A DNA stretch of 64,000 bases, taken from Chlamydiales bacterium (lineage in GTDB: Bacteria > Chlamydiota > Chlamydiia > Chlamydiales > SM23-39). The notes beneath the pieces were generated by a model, which was not told where the DNA came from, ran no database searches, and saw only the letters and a list, made by a program, of their open reading frames with translations. Below are positions 52,044-62,049 of this stretch, in pieces; position 1 is the first letter of the stretch; each line of letters opens with the position of its first letter. The stretch lies in contig JANQFC010000032.1 in assembly GCA_028278035.1 (NCBI GenBank), forward strand, positions 1 to 64,000. Direction: 5' to 3'. The position numbers and the translations under genes were made by a program.

Positions 52044-53812
52044 TATTTGGATTTTTTTATAACTTTTTTCTTAACCGAATCTTTTATTTTAAAATCTTTT
52101 ATCTGCAACTGAATACTTGTTTTATTTAAGAATGTGTTTATATGCGGAGTGAATACTATTTGCATTATTATATTCTTTTTCTTAAGTAAAGTTCTTTTGG
52201 AGGCCATCCCGAAAGCGATACCTTCCAACATTCTCTCATTTTGTTCTAGATACATCTTTAAATGAGTTTTTCCGACTATTTTTGGGGCCCAAGTTTGTTT
52301 TGCGCTGCAATATAATAAAGGAGCCGGATTTTCATTTCCGAAAGGTTCTAAGAGCTTTAAAGATTCCATGAAATCAAATGTCAGATCATCAAAATTGATT
52401 TCAGCGTCCAAATATATTTTTGACAAGACATCTTTATCTTGTAATAAAGCGTTTGCTGATTTTATAAAGGCTTTTTTTAATGAACCTATGTGTTTTTCTT
52501 CTATTGTAAGTCCGGCTGCATAATCATGTCCTCCAAAATTAGTGAGTAAATCTTCATTTTCTTTTAATACTGGAAGCAAGGGAAATTCAGGGATTGTTCT
52601 TATAGATCCTTTGCCCACTCCTTGTTCGATAGCTATCAGTAATGTAGGTCTGTTATATTGTTTTGTGATTCGCGCTGTAATTATTGGAATAATACCGGGA
52701 TGCCATTTATCGGAATATAAGACAATAGCTTTTTCTTTTAAAATATTAGGGTTGTTAGCTATATATTTTTCAATATCATCTGAGGCTTTTCTTTCGATTT
52801 TTTGTCTTTCAATATTATGAAGGTCCAGCTCCTTAGCTAATTTTTCAGCTTCATTTTCATTTCTTGCCAATAAAAGCTCCACTCCTTTGGTTGGATCTGC
52901 AATTCTGCCTAAACTGTTTAATCTTGGAGCTACTTTAGAAGCTACATCAACAGGGGTGATTTCATCGGATGTTATTTCACATACTTGAAATAATTTTTTG
53001 AGTCCTATTCTTTTTGTGATATTTAGTTCTTTAAGCCCATATCTTACAAAAATTCGGTTTTCTCCAAGTAATACTCCCATATCAGAGATAGTACCTAAGG
53101 CGACTAGGTCTAAAAAGCTTTTTAAATCGATTGTTTTTTCATCAATAATGCCGTCTTCTATTAACCTGCTTGTTAGCGCATGGGCTAATTTAAAAGCAAC
53201 TCCGACGCCTGTGATATCCCTGTTTGGATATGTGCTATTAATAAGTTTAGGATTTAATGTTGCGATGCAATGAGGAACTTTGGAAGTAGGTTCGTGATGA
53301 TCTGTAATAATCACGTCAATATTGTGTTGTACTACATGCTGAATTTCTTTAGCTGCGGTAATACCGCAATCAACAGTTATCAATAAAGAACATTTGTTTT
53401 TTAATGCGAATTCTAATGCATCACTAATAATGCTTTTTTTATGAGAGGTGCTATCCGGAATAAAATAAAAAACATTGGCTCCGATTTTTTTGAAAAATTC
53501 TACCAACAATGCAGCTGCAGTCATTCCATCTACATCATTGTCTCCATAAATCAGAATTCCTTCATTGTTTTTTAAAGCCTTTAGTATTCTTTCAACAGCT
53601 TTGTCCATATCGAAAAATAATGAAGGATCGTAAAGCCTTGGTAGAGTGGCATAAAGATAGTTATGAATCTCTTCTAATGTAGAAAAACCGCGCGATATTA
53701 ATATCTGTGCAGTTACAGGATGAATATTAAATTCATTTACAATGCGTTTTTGCCAACCGGGGTTTATTGAAGGAGGAACCCATACTGGCTGTTGATGAAA
53801 ATTAGGGGGCAT
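52043..53812 (-). CDS. recJ: single-stranded-DNA exonuclease RecJ
   Basis: 589 residues. DHH motifs: LIYGDNDVDGMTAAALLV (motif I), LLITVDCGITAAKEI, VIITDHHEP (motif III DHH), and DLVALGTISDMG. DHHA1 block: LLTNFGGHDYAAGLTIEE; an OB-like domain ends the protein. It degrades 5' ends in recombination and mismatch repair. It follows secDF and converges with euo. C-terminus is Lys-rich (KDSVKKKVIKKSK). In C. trachomatis the order euo-recJ-secDF is the same (from memory). Confidence 0.95.
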   Translation of the reverse strand: MPPNFHQQPVWVPPSINPGWQKRIVNEFNIHPVTAQILISRGFSTLEEIHNYLYATLPRLYDPSLFFDMDKAVERILKALKNNEGILIYGDNDVDGMTAAALLVEFFKKIGANVFYFIPDSTSHKKSIISDALEFALKNKCSLLITVDCGITAAKEIQHVVQHNIDVIITDHHEPTSKVPHCIATLNPKLINSTYPNRDITGVGVAFKLAHALTSRLIEDGIIDEKTIDLKSFLDLVALGTISDMGVLLGENRIFVRYGLKELNITKRIGLKKLFQVCEITSDEITPVDVASKVAPRLNSLGRIADPTKGVELLLARNENEAEKLAKELDLHNIERQKIERKASDDIEKYIANNPNILKEKAIVLYSDKWHPGIIPIITARITKQYNRPTLLIAIEQGVGKGSIRTIPEFPLLPVLKENEDLLTNFGGHDYAAGLTIEEKHIGSLKKAFIKSANALLQDKDVLSKIYLDAEINFDDLTFDFMESLKLLEPFGNENPAPLLYCSAKQTWAPKIVGKTHLKMYLEQNERMLEGIAFGMASKRTLLKKKNIIMQIVFTPHINTFLNKTSIQLQIKDFKIKDSVKKKVIKKSK

Positions 53813-53928
53813 AACCCTTTATTTTTCCTTTTTTATTTAAATATGCGCTTATTACAATATTATTCACAATAATATTTTTTTTTAATCTTTGCACACATTT
53901 ATTTTCTAAAAAATTAAATTTTTTAGAT

Positions 53929-56900
53929 CTACTCTTTTTTCATTGCTATTTTTTGTCTTTTAAGTTCAAGTTTATTAAAAAATAGCATTAAAGGAGAGGC
54001 AATAAATATTGAAGATAGAGTTCCAAATATAACTCCAATTGTCATTACCAATGCAAAACTAAATATTGTTGATCCGCCTAATATTACTAAAGCGATTAAT
54101 GCTAATATTGTTGTAGCAGATGTTATTGTAGTTCTGCTAATTGTAATATTTAGAGAATGGTTAACAATATCAATATAGCTATATTTTTTCATATATTTGA
54201 TATCTTCTCTAATTCTATCAAAGATCACGATAGTATCATTTAACGAGTATCCTATTATTGTCATCAATGCTGCAATTGTATGCAGATCAATTTGTACAGG
54301 TATTTTAAAGAAATGAAGGAGAGCTACAAGACCTACTGTGACTAAAACATCGTGAATTAAGCATATCATAGCGCTCATTGCAAATTTAAACTCAAATCTA
54401 AATGTGATGTAAATTAAGATTGCAAAAAGGGCAAGAGAAAGGCCTAAAATAGCATTGTTTTTCATGGAATCAGACATTTGTCCACTCATAGCAGTCCAAT
54501 TTTGGTCTAGTTTTTCCAGGCTTCTTTCGGTTAATGAAATATTAGAGGCTTTTAATGAGTTGACAATCCAAACAATTCTTGGGTTGTTTTCATAAACAAA
54601 ATTAATATCTTTTTTGTCTAAACTTACAGGCATATTATAGAATGGATTTCCTTCAATATCCATTGAAGTTCCGAGCAAGATTCTTAAGTTATTTGCTGGA
54701 TTTAATTCTCTAATTTGGAAATTTTGTTTATTAGCTCCTGCTTTTACCAACGCATTTTCAACTAAAGTTCTGTAATCTTTAGTGTTTTGTTTTTCCACTT
54801 CTAGATTGATTGCAAAGCCTCCGGTAAAGTCCATTCCGAAAACTGATTTTCTCTGATTGGTTAGAGTTAATCCTCCAATTAAAATAATTGCGGCTGATGC
54901 TATAAAAATGAATTTTGAATATTTTAAGAAATTAAATTTTTTTGTTTTTACAAAATCAGACATTTTTAATGTTTTATGTTCTGGATTTTGTACCCATTTC
55001 ATAAAAAAGTATCTTGTCATGAAAAGGGCTGAGAACATTGAAGATGCAATACCAATTATCAATGTAACGGCAAAACCTTTAATAGGTCCTGAATCAAAAT
55101 GAAGTAGTATTAAAGCGGCAAGTATTGTTGTAATATTAGAATCGAAAATGGCGCTGAATGCTTTTTTATAACCATTTTGAACAGCCGTAGAAATTCTATT
55201 AGTAAGTTTGAACTCTTCTTTTATTCTTTCAAATACTAATACGTTGGCATCAACGGCCATACCCACAGTTAAAATAATTCCCGCAATTCCAGCAAGGGTT
55301 AAAGTTGCATTTAAGTTCTGAAGAGTTGCCCACATTATCAATAAGTTAAATACTACAGCTACAGATGCTACAATTCCTGCAAATCGATAATAAACAGTCA
55401 TTGCAGTGATAACAAATAACAAAGCTACAAACATAGCTATAATGCCTTTCAGCCTTTCTTGTTTTCCAAGTTCAGGACTTACATTTTTTTCTGATAAAAT
55501 ATGAGGAGTATAACTTAATGATCCTGCTTTCAAATCAGCTACTAACTGATTGACTTCTCTAAGTGTAAAGCTACCTGAAATCATAGCACTATCTTTCAAA
55601 GCAGATTCCAGATTTGGAGAAGATATAATAGAATGGTTTAGAACTACTGCCATTCTCCAACCTTTACCTTTAGAATAAGTTTCTAAAGGAGTACCTGATA
55701 TTTTTTCTTTAGAAAACTGAGAGGTCCAACTATATAATTCTTCTCTTGGATTTATTCGTTGGTTTTGCTTATTAACATGAGAGCCTTTTACTTCAAAAGT
55801 TAAAAAATTGCCTTTTGAAGGATCATAAGCTCCACGTATATTTGCTAGATCAGTACCTTCTAAAGCATAGTTGTTAAATACAATTATTAAAGGATGAGTT
55901 TGTTGTTGCCAATCTTTAGAATCTTTTCCTCTGAAAATAGCAATTTTAGAAATAGAATCGTTAAATGTGCCGGCTGTTTCCCTAGTTGCTGGAGATGCTA
56001 GACGAAGACCATTTTCATATAAAATCTTAGCTGATTCAGATCTTGGTTCTACTGCATCGGATGTTAAAGATTCTCCATATAGATGTTTATAGGCAATAGC
56101 ATTGATGCTGTCGATGTCTTTTTTATTAGTCACTACAGCTTCATTGTATACTTCCTGCAAGAATCTGTTAACATGTTGGGCTAAAGTTGTATTATTGGGA
56201 GTAAACTTTTCATTTACAACATTAAAATACATAGAAGAAGCTTTAACAAGCTCTGATGCTGATAGTCCTTGTGCTCCAGGGAAATCTAAAACTATATTAG
56301 AATCTACTGTTCTAATATTAACTTCAGAAACGCCCATTTTGTTAACACGATTATATAATTCATTTACACCTTGTTTTAAAGCAGCTTCATCTTTAACTAT
56401 TTTACCATTTTGATCTTGAAGTTCAATTTGTACTGTTTTTCCACCAGATAAATCTAGACCCCAATGAAGTATTTTTCTTTCATCACCTCTGAAATATTTT
56501 TTCAGGCTTAATTTTAAATTGCTGACTAATGCATTTTTTATAGGTGGAGCAAAATCATATTTTACCCTTGGGTCTATACTGACTTGAGCTGAATTATAAT
56601 CATCTCTATATTTTAAGAGTTCTTCTTGCATTCCTGTTTCAATTTTATTTATTGTTAGAATTCTTTGTTCTAAATTTGTGAATTCAAGATTAGCGTATTT
56701 TTTAGAACCATGAACTTTGAAATCTTCTCTTGATGCTTTTAAAATAGGTTCGTAATAATCATCTTTTTCAAATATAAAATCATTTGAAAATTCATTTGAC
56801 ATCGGCAGAATAGCTCCTGAAAATCCTAAAAATCCGTTTTGAGAAAGTAAACTTTTTAGATTATTAAAGTCTTTCATGAATTTTTGGGCATCTTCAGAAT

Positions 56901-58467
56901 TTTGCTCGTTTTGATATTTTTGAAGTATTTTATCAAGTCCTTTTGCTACAACATAAATGGAATTTTGTCTCATTACGTTGGAAAAAGTATTTGAGTGGAT
57001 AGCAGGAGAATATACTACTAAACATAAATTCTTTTGTTCTTTAGGGAGTTTCGTGTAAGTTTCAAAATCATAAACAGGAAAAGAATCTTTTGATAATTCT
57101 AAATGCTTTGTCTGCCATTGATCTGATATTATTGTTTTAATTTGATCAACGTATAGGCTTGCGACTTCATTTAATTTTAAAACCAAGAGACTTTTACTAT
57201 TTTCTAGGTCGTTTAAATTAATACTGAACTCATCTTTTTCTAAAGACAGTTTTTCGTTAGTTTTTGAAGCAATTTTAGCGATTTCATTAAAAATCAATTG
57301 ATCAAAAGTATCTTTTTTATCTTTAGATAAATTCTTTTTGAAGGTAATTACGTCTTTTTGTAGAGATAAAAACAGTTTATCATTAGCTAAATCTAAAACA
57401 ACTTGAGATATGAAAGGATTATTTGATTTTAGATTTAATTTAATGATTTTAGATTTTGAATTATTGCTGTAATTAGTTTCTAAAGTAGAAAAAATCTCAT
57501 TGTAACTTTGAGGCTTTTTGCCTCGAAGAAATCTGCTTTTGTTCTTTTTAATAATATTTTCAGATGTAAGCAGAAGATTTTCTTTTTTATCTAATACGTA
57601 TAATTTTTGTTTTATGTCATCTGATACAAATCTTTGACTTTCTTTTTCTTTATTTATTTTTGCTTTTTCTATTCTTATTTGATCTCTAAAGTGTTCAAAA
57701 GCAGAAACTAAAGTGTCAATAGCTTTACTGTTACTGTCAAAATAATTTTGAGTAAATGAAGCAAAAAATCGATTGGTCACATTAGATGTTTGTCCAAAGA
57801 CCTTAGTAAAGGATGCAATATTGTCAGCTATTGCAAAAACCATATCTTTTGCAAGTGCAGACTGGGGGTCTTTTAAAATATTTTCAACCATTACAGAATT
57901 TTCTGATACTCCAGCAAAAGAAGTGCTGATATGAGTGGTTCTATCAAAAATAATTTCTTTATACTTTTGAGTTAAACTTCCGTCTTGCTGTTCTTTAGCC
58001 GTATATTCAAAAAAATCTTTTAACTTCTGGGGAGTAAACTGAATAGGAATCTGCCTTTGAAGGGTCACTTTTTTCGAACGGGTGTTCATTTCTGTCGGTG
58101 CTATGGTCAACTGTGCAGGCATAAACGGAATTAAATTACCAGCTCTAGGAATATACTTTTTGAACTTATCTGAATCTGTCAGCTTGCTGAATAATAAATT
58201 AATTTGAGCTGGATTGTCCTTGTCTAAAGTAATGGAAGTCGGTTTGACTTTTATCATTTTACAAAAGGATTCTACCCAGGCGATAGATTCATTTTCTAGC
58301 GCATTAATCCTTTGTGTAATGTCTACGGCTACTTGATTTGCCTGTTTTTCACTGATAGGTTTTTTTAAAGGTTTAGTATAATAAAATACTGTAGGTAAAA
58401 TATTATAAATAGTTAGTGCAAGTACAATAATTATTAGCCAATATTGCCAACGATTTCTTTTCTGCAT
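53929..58467 (-). CDS. secDF: fused SecD-SecF protein-export membrane protein
   Basis: 1512 residues from ATG 58467. Upstream in-frame TTG at 58491 is not used because AAGGGG lies just before the ATG. Layout: TM1 (~8-27), a very long periplasmic region (~28-900), then SecD-type block LSLKKYFRGDERKILHWGLDLSGGKTVQIEL, later the six-TM SecD part with GIAGIILTVGMAVDANVLVFERIKEE. SecF follows: GMDFTGGFAINLE and TIIGYSLNDTIVIFDRIRED. The proteins use the proton gradient to finish preprotein transport. A SecDF fusion is normal in chlamydiae; the periplasmic insert is large. Long sequence motifs here are abbreviated. Confidence 0.92.
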   Translation of the reverse strand: MQKRNRWQYWLIIIVLALTIYNILPTVFYYTKPLKKPISEKQANQVAVDITQRINALENESIAWVESFCKMIKVKPTSITLDKDNPAQINLLFSKLTDSDKFKKYIPRAGNLIPFMPAQLTIAPTEMNTRSKKVTLQRQIPIQFTPQKLKDFFEYTAKEQQDGSLTQKYKEIIFDRTTHISTSFAGVSENSVMVENILKDPQSALAKDMVFAIADNIASFTKVFGQTSNVTNRFFASFTQNYFDSNSKAIDTLVSAFEHFRDQIRIEKAKINKEKESQRFVSDDIKQKLYVLDKKENLLLTSENIIKKNKSRFLRGKKPQSYNEIFSTLETNYSNNSKSKIIKLNLKSNNPFISQVVLDLANDKLFLSLQKDVITFKKNLSKDKKDTFDQLIFNEIAKIASKTNEKLSLEKDEFSINLNDLENSKSLLVLKLNEVASLYVDQIKTIISDQWQTKHLELSKDSFPVYDFETYTKLPKEQKNLCLVVYSPAIHSNTFSNVMRQNSIYVVAKGLDKILQKYQNEQNSEDAQKFMKDFNNLKSLLSQNGFLGFSGAILPMSNEFSNDFIFEKDDYYEPILKASREDFKVHGSKKYANLEFTNLEQRILTINKIETGMQEELLKYRDDYNSAQVSIDPRVKYDFAPPIKNALVSNLKLSLKKYFRGDERKILHWGLDLSGGKTVQIELQDQNGKIVKDEAALKQGVNELYNRVNKMGVSEVNIRTVDSNIVLDFPGAQGLSASELVKASSMYFNVVNEKFTPNNTTLAQHVNRFLQEVYNEAVVTNKKDIDSINAIAYKHLYGESLTSDAVEPRSESAKILYENGLRLASPATRETAGTFNDSISKIAIFRGKDSKDWQQQTHPLIIVFNNYALEGTDLANIRGAYDPSKGNFLTFEVKGSHVNKQNQRINPREELYSWTSQFSKEKISGTPLETYSKGKGWRMAVVLNHSIISSPNLESALKDSAMISGSFTLREVNQLVADLKAGSLSYTPHILSEKNVSPELGKQERLKGIIAMFVALLFVITAMTVYYRFAGIVASVAVVFNLLIMWATLQNLNATLTLAGIAGIILTVGMAVDANVLVFERIKEEFKLTNRISTAVQNGYKKAFSAIFDSNITTILAALILLHFDSGPIKGFAVTLIIGIASSMFSALFMTRYFFMKWVQNPEHKTLKMSDFVKTKKFNFLKYSKFIFIASAAIILIGGLTLTNQRKSVFGMDFTGGFAINLEVEKQNTKDYRTLVENALVKAGANKQNFQIRELNPANNLRILLGTSMDIEGNPFYNMPVSLDKKDINFVYENNPRIVWIVNSLKASNISLTERSLEKLDQNWTAMSGQMSDSMKNNAILGLSLALFAILIYITFRFEFKFAMSAMICLIHDVLVTVGLVALLHFFKIPVQIDLHTIAALMTIIGYSLNDTIVIFDRIREDIKYMKKYSYIDIVNHSLNITISRTTITSATTILALIALVILGGSTIFSFALVMTIGVIFGTLSSIFIASPLMLFFNKLELKRQKIAMKKE

Positions 58468-58733
58468 AATCCCCTTACCTTCAAATTTCAAGAGTTTATT
58501 TAAAGAATATAAATTAAAAGGATACCCAAAAACTACCCATTATGTCTAGTGAAATTAAATTCTTAGAAAACATACTCGAAGATAAAACGATTTTTATATA
58601 TGCTTAATACTTATTTCAAAAGATAATCAATTACTGAGAATCTTTTGAGATTTTTAAAAATATTATTTTAAAACAATTAATATGGTAATTACTGAAAATA
58701 AATAGTTTAAGTGAAATGATGTATCTATAATAT

Positions 58734-59504
58734 ATGATTAAAATGCAAATTTTGAAAGATTTAATAAAAGGAAGCGTAAAAAAAGAGCCTGAACTTGATA
58801 AAACAACAATACCGAAGCATATAGCTGTTATTATGGATGGCAATAGAAGATGGGCAAAATCTAGAAATTTACCTTCTTTTGTTGGGCATAAAAAGGGAGC
58901 GGATGTTTTAATTAATACTGTAAAAGACTGTTTGGAACTGGAAGTTAAAGTTTTGACTGTCTTTGCTTTTTCTACAGAAAATTGGAACAGGTCTGTAAAG
59001 GAAATAGAACATCTTATGAATCTTTTTGAACTTTATTTAAGAAAACAAGCAAGTTTTATGAAGAAAGAAGGGGTGAGGCTTTCTTATATAGGAGATTTAT
59101 CAGAATTTTCTGAAAAAGTGCAAAATGCATTTGCCAAAACTATAGAAATTACAAAAGATGGGAAGAATTTGGATTTAGTAATTGCTATTAATTATGGTTC
59201 AAGAGATGAAATGAAAAGAGCTGTTGTTAAAATAGTTGAAGATTGTGCGGATAATAAAATTTCAAAAGAGGATATATCAGAAAAGCTGATTTCTAATTAT
59301 CTTGATACGAAAAAATTTAATGATCCCGATCTTTTAATTCGCACCAGTGGTGAAAAAAGGTTAAGTAATTTTCTTTTATGGCAAAGCTCATATTCAGAAT
59401 TATATATTACAGATTTGTTATGGCCGGAATTTACTAAAAAAGATCTTCATGTGGCAATACATGAATATCAAAAAAGAAAAAAAAGGAGATTGAAAGGCGC
59501 ATGA
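58734..59504 (+). CDS. uppS: undecaprenyl diphosphate synthase (cis-isoprenyl transferase)
   Basis: 256 residues. HIAVIMDGNRRWAKSRNLPS is the FPP-binding block with the catalytic Asp. GHKKGADVL follows, then TVFAFSTENWNRS, and the IPP-binding block DPDLLIRTSGEKRLSNFLLW and SYSELYIT. It makes the C55 carrier for peptidoglycan and surface polymers. Its stop overlaps the cdsA start (ATGA). uppS-cdsA-cmk-plsC order is conserved in chlamydiae (from memory). The 266-bp gap (58468-58733) upstream is AT-rich, shared by the divergent secDF and uppS promoters; I found no clear box. Confidence 0.94.
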   Translation: MIKMQILKDLIKGSVKKEPELDKTTIPKHIAVIMDGNRRWAKSRNLPSFVGHKKGADVLINTVKDCLELEVKVLTVFAFSTENWNRSVKEIEHLMNLFELYLRKQASFMKKEGVRLSYIGDLSEFSEKVQNAFAKTIEITKDGKNLDLVIAINYGSRDEMKRAVVKIVEDCADNKISKEDISEKLISNYLDTKKFNDPDLLIRTSGEKRLSNFLLWQSSYSELYITDLLWPEFTKKDLHVAIHEYQKRKKRRLKGA

Positions 59505-60346
59505 GTACATTCGAAGATTTATCCAAACGACTTTTTATTTCGTTTATATCAATTATTATTTTAGCTGTTTTGATTGTTTTTGCTAATATATTGTTTATGC
59601 GGATCATTCTAGCTTTTGTTATCGCTTTTGTTTCTATGATAGCAATGCTGGAATATATTAATTTAATTCAGAAAAAAAATTATGAACTGTCCAAGTTAGT
59701 ATTGATAGGTGGTGTGATTTTTGAAATTTTTGCATTTTTTTTGGTTTCTCAATTTCCTGTTTTAAAAATATTGCCATTAGTTGTCTTTTTTATTTTTATA
59801 ATTTGTATATTTTTATCTGAATTCAACTCTATAGACAAGGCAACTAATAGAATTTCTTTTTCCGTGCTTGGTTTTTTGTATATTGCGATTCCTTTAGGGA
59901 TGTTATTTCCAATATTTTATATAGATATTTTTGAAAACCAAGACGGTAGGATTTGGATTTTTTATCTTCTTTTTATTACTAAAATCACAGATGTTTGTGC
60001 TTATTTTGCAGGAAAATTATTTGGCAAGAAAAAGCTTCTTCCTAAAATAAGTCCTAAAAAAACAATAGTAGGAGCTGTAGCCGGTTTAATAGCAGCTGTA
60101 ATTTCAAGTCTGTTATTTTTGTTTTTTACAAAAGGGTTTACTTTTGAACTATCTTTTATTGAAGCTGTTGTTTTAGGTATTTTATTAGGTGTTTTTGGAC
60201 AATTGGGAGATCTTTTTGAGTCTTTAATTAAAAGAGATGTTAAGATTAAAGACAGCAGTGTTATTCCAGCTTTTGGAGGGATATTGGATATGCTGGATTC
60301 ATTAATGATAAATATTCCGATAATGTATTTTTTCTTAGTAGGTTAA
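59501..60346 (+). CDS. cdsA: phosphatidate cytidylyltransferase
   Basis: 281 residues with about eight membrane helices. The CdsA signature S-x-[LIV]-K-R-x4-K-D is exact: SLIKRDVKIKDSS, followed by IPAFGGILDMLDSLM. GRIWIFYLLFITKITDVCAY and SPKKTIVGAVAGL are the other family blocks. Converts phosphatidate to CDP-diacylglycerol, feeding PgsA. Overlaps uppS by 4 nt and the fused cmk-plsC by none (starts 1 nt after). Confidence 0.93.
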   Translation: MSTFEDLSKRLFISFISIIILAVLIVFANILFMRIILAFVIAFVSMIAMLEYINLIQKKNYELSKLVLIGGVIFEIFAFFLVSQFPVLKILPLVVFFIFIICIFLSEFNSIDKATNRISFSVLGFLYIAIPLGMLFPIFYIDIFENQDGRIWIFYLLFITKITDVCAYFAGKLFGKKKLLPKISPKKTIVGAVAGLIAAVISSLLFLFFTKGFTFELSFIEAVVLGILLGVFGQLGDLFESLIKRDVKIKDSSVIPAFGGILDMLDSLMINIPIMYFFLVG

Positions 60347-60347
60347 T

Positions 60348-61664
60348 ATGATTATAGCTATAGACGGGCCGGCGGGAACTGGTAAATCAACAATTGCAAA
60401 AAATTTAGCGCAGAAACTCAATATTGCTTATTTTGATACGGGAGCAATGTATCGATCTGTAACGTATGCTATTATTAAAAATAATTTAAATATCAATGAT
60501 GAAGAACAAATAAAAGAATTTCTTAAAAATAATTTTCATTATGAAATGAAAATGCAAAATGGAAGATATTTTTATTATGTTAATGGTGAAAATGTTTCAG
60601 AAACTATTCGGTCTACCCATATTTCTAATATAGTTTCTCAGATATCCTCTAAAAAATATGTCAGAGAATGTTTAGTTCCTAAACAAAGACTATTTGCCGA
60701 AAATAAAAATATAGTATGTGAAGGAAGAGATATGGGAACTGTTGTATTTCCTAATGCTGATATCAAAATATACTTAACGGCTAGGGTTTCCATTAGAGCT
60801 GAAAGAAGATTTAATGAGCTTGTTGCTAAATTTCCTCAAGACATTGGAACCTTAGACAAACATCAGATTTTAGATGAAATCAAAAAAAGAGATGAACAAG
60901 ATTCTAATAGAAAAATATCTCCTTTGAAAAAAGCTCATGATGCTTATCAATTGGATACATCTAATCTTACGATTGATCAGGTAGTAAAGAAAATAATAAA
61001 AAGGATCAATAAAGCTAAAAAAATGAAATTCGGATATCGTTTTGTTCGATTGCTTTCTAAAATTATTTTGAAAGTATTTTATCGTTTTAAAGTATACGGC
61101 CAAGAAAATTTCATCAAAAAAGCAGCTATAGTAACCGCTAATCATGTTTCTTTTTTAGATCCTTCAGTATTAGCTGCTTCTGTTAAAGAAGAAATGCATT
61201 TTTTAGCAAGGGACTCTCTTTTTAAAGTGCCGGTTTTTGGTAAAATCATTTCTTGTATAAATGCACACCCCATATCTTTTAAAGAATCAAATTTAACAAC
61301 TTTTAAAGAAGTTAACAGAATATTGAAAAGTGGAAAGAAGGTTGTTATTTTTCCGCAAGGAACAAGAGCTAAAAATACTAAAATTGAAAAACTTTTGCCT
61401 GGCGTGGGCTTTATGATTAATCTTACAAAATGTGATGTTATTTGTGCTTATATACATGGTGCTTATGAAGTTTGGGGAAGGGATAAAAAAATCCCAAAAC
61501 CTTTTGGTAAAATCTCTTGTGTTTTTGGAAAGCCCATTAAATATGAGGAATTTGAAAATATCGAAAAAGATAAAAGAATTTCTTTTATTTTAGATAGGTT
61601 GAAATCAAAATTTATTGAACTGCAAAGTTGGTGTAATAAGGGATGTAGAGGTCCTATTCCCTAG
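60348..61664 (+). CDS. cmk-plsC: cytidylate kinase - PlsC acyltransferase fusion
   Basis: 438 residues in one frame. Residues 1-225: cytidylate kinase, Walker A IAIDGPAGTGKSTIAKNLA, GAMYRSVTYA, VCEGRDMGTVVFPNA, RRFNEL, DSNRKISPLKKAHDAYQLD. Residues ~226-438: 1-acyl-sn-glycerol-3-phosphate acyltransferase, catalytic H-x4-D in ANHVSFLDPS, FLARDSLFKVPVFGKI, IFPQGTRAKNTKIEK (Gln where the usual Glu of EGTR stands), LLPGVGFM. In C. trachomatis cmk and plsC are separate neighbours (from memory). An internal ATG (61032-ish, KKMKFG) after a run of A could restart PlsC. The gene runs straight on without a stop. Confidence 0.9.
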   Translation: MIIAIDGPAGTGKSTIAKNLAQKLNIAYFDTGAMYRSVTYAIIKNNLNINDEEQIKEFLKNNFHYEMKMQNGRYFYYVNGENVSETIRSTHISNIVSQISSKKYVRECLVPKQRLFAENKNIVCEGRDMGTVVFPNADIKIYLTARVSIRAERRFNELVAKFPQDIGTLDKHQILDEIKKRDEQDSNRKISPLKKAHDAYQLDTSNLTIDQVVKKIIKRINKAKKMKFGYRFVRLLSKIILKVFYRFKVYGQENFIKKAAIVTANHVSFLDPSVLAASVKEEMHFLARDSLFKVPVFGKIISCINAHPISFKESNLTTFKEVNRILKSGKKVVIFPQGTRAKNTKIEKLLPGVGFMINLTKCDVICAYIHGAYEVWGRDKKIPKPFGKISCVFGKPIKYEEFENIEKDKRISFILDRLKSKFIELQSWCNKGCRGPIP

Positions 61665-61734
61665 AAAATATTTGGAAAAAAAATGTTTTCTTATGATAAT
61701 TAATTTATAAATCTTTTTTCGGAGGAAAAATAAT

Positions 61735-62049
61735 ATGGCTCTTATTAATTTAAATGATGAAAATTTTGCAAAAGAAATAGAAAAAGGTGTTATTTTAGTA
61801 GATTTTTTTGCTCAATGGTGTGGACCATGCCGCATGCTTTCTCCTATTATTGAGGAAGTGGCTGCTGAATTAGAGGGAAAAGCTCAGGTTGGAAAAATTG
61901 ATATTGATAAAGAAGTGAAAGTTGCAACTCAGTTTCAGGTAACTTCTGTTCCTACTTTGATTTTATTCAAAGATGGAAAAGAAATAGATAGATTAATTGG
62001 TCTTAGAGATGCTGATGCTATAAAAGAATTTGTAAATAAAGCTCTTTAA
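61735..62049 (+). CDS. trxA: thioredoxin
   Basis: 104 residues, canonical. Active site FFAQWCGPCRML with Cys29 and Cys32; cis-Pro in SVPTLILFKDGKE. Reduces protein disulfides. GGAGGAAAAATAAT precedes the ATG. Its stop codon shares one base with the start of the next gene. In C. trachomatis trxA lies beside the DUF2709 gene (CT538-CT539, from memory), whereas here it follows plsC. Confidence 0.97.
   Translation: MALINLNDENFAKEIEKGVILVDFFAQWCGPCRMLSPIIEEVAAELEGKAQVGKIDIDKEVKVATQFQVTSVPTLILFKDGKEIDRLIGLRDADAIKEFVNKAL

Noticed and set aside
58491..58493. Upstream start of secDF
   Set aside because: The codon is TTG and the ribosome site lies after it; the ATG at 58467 is better.
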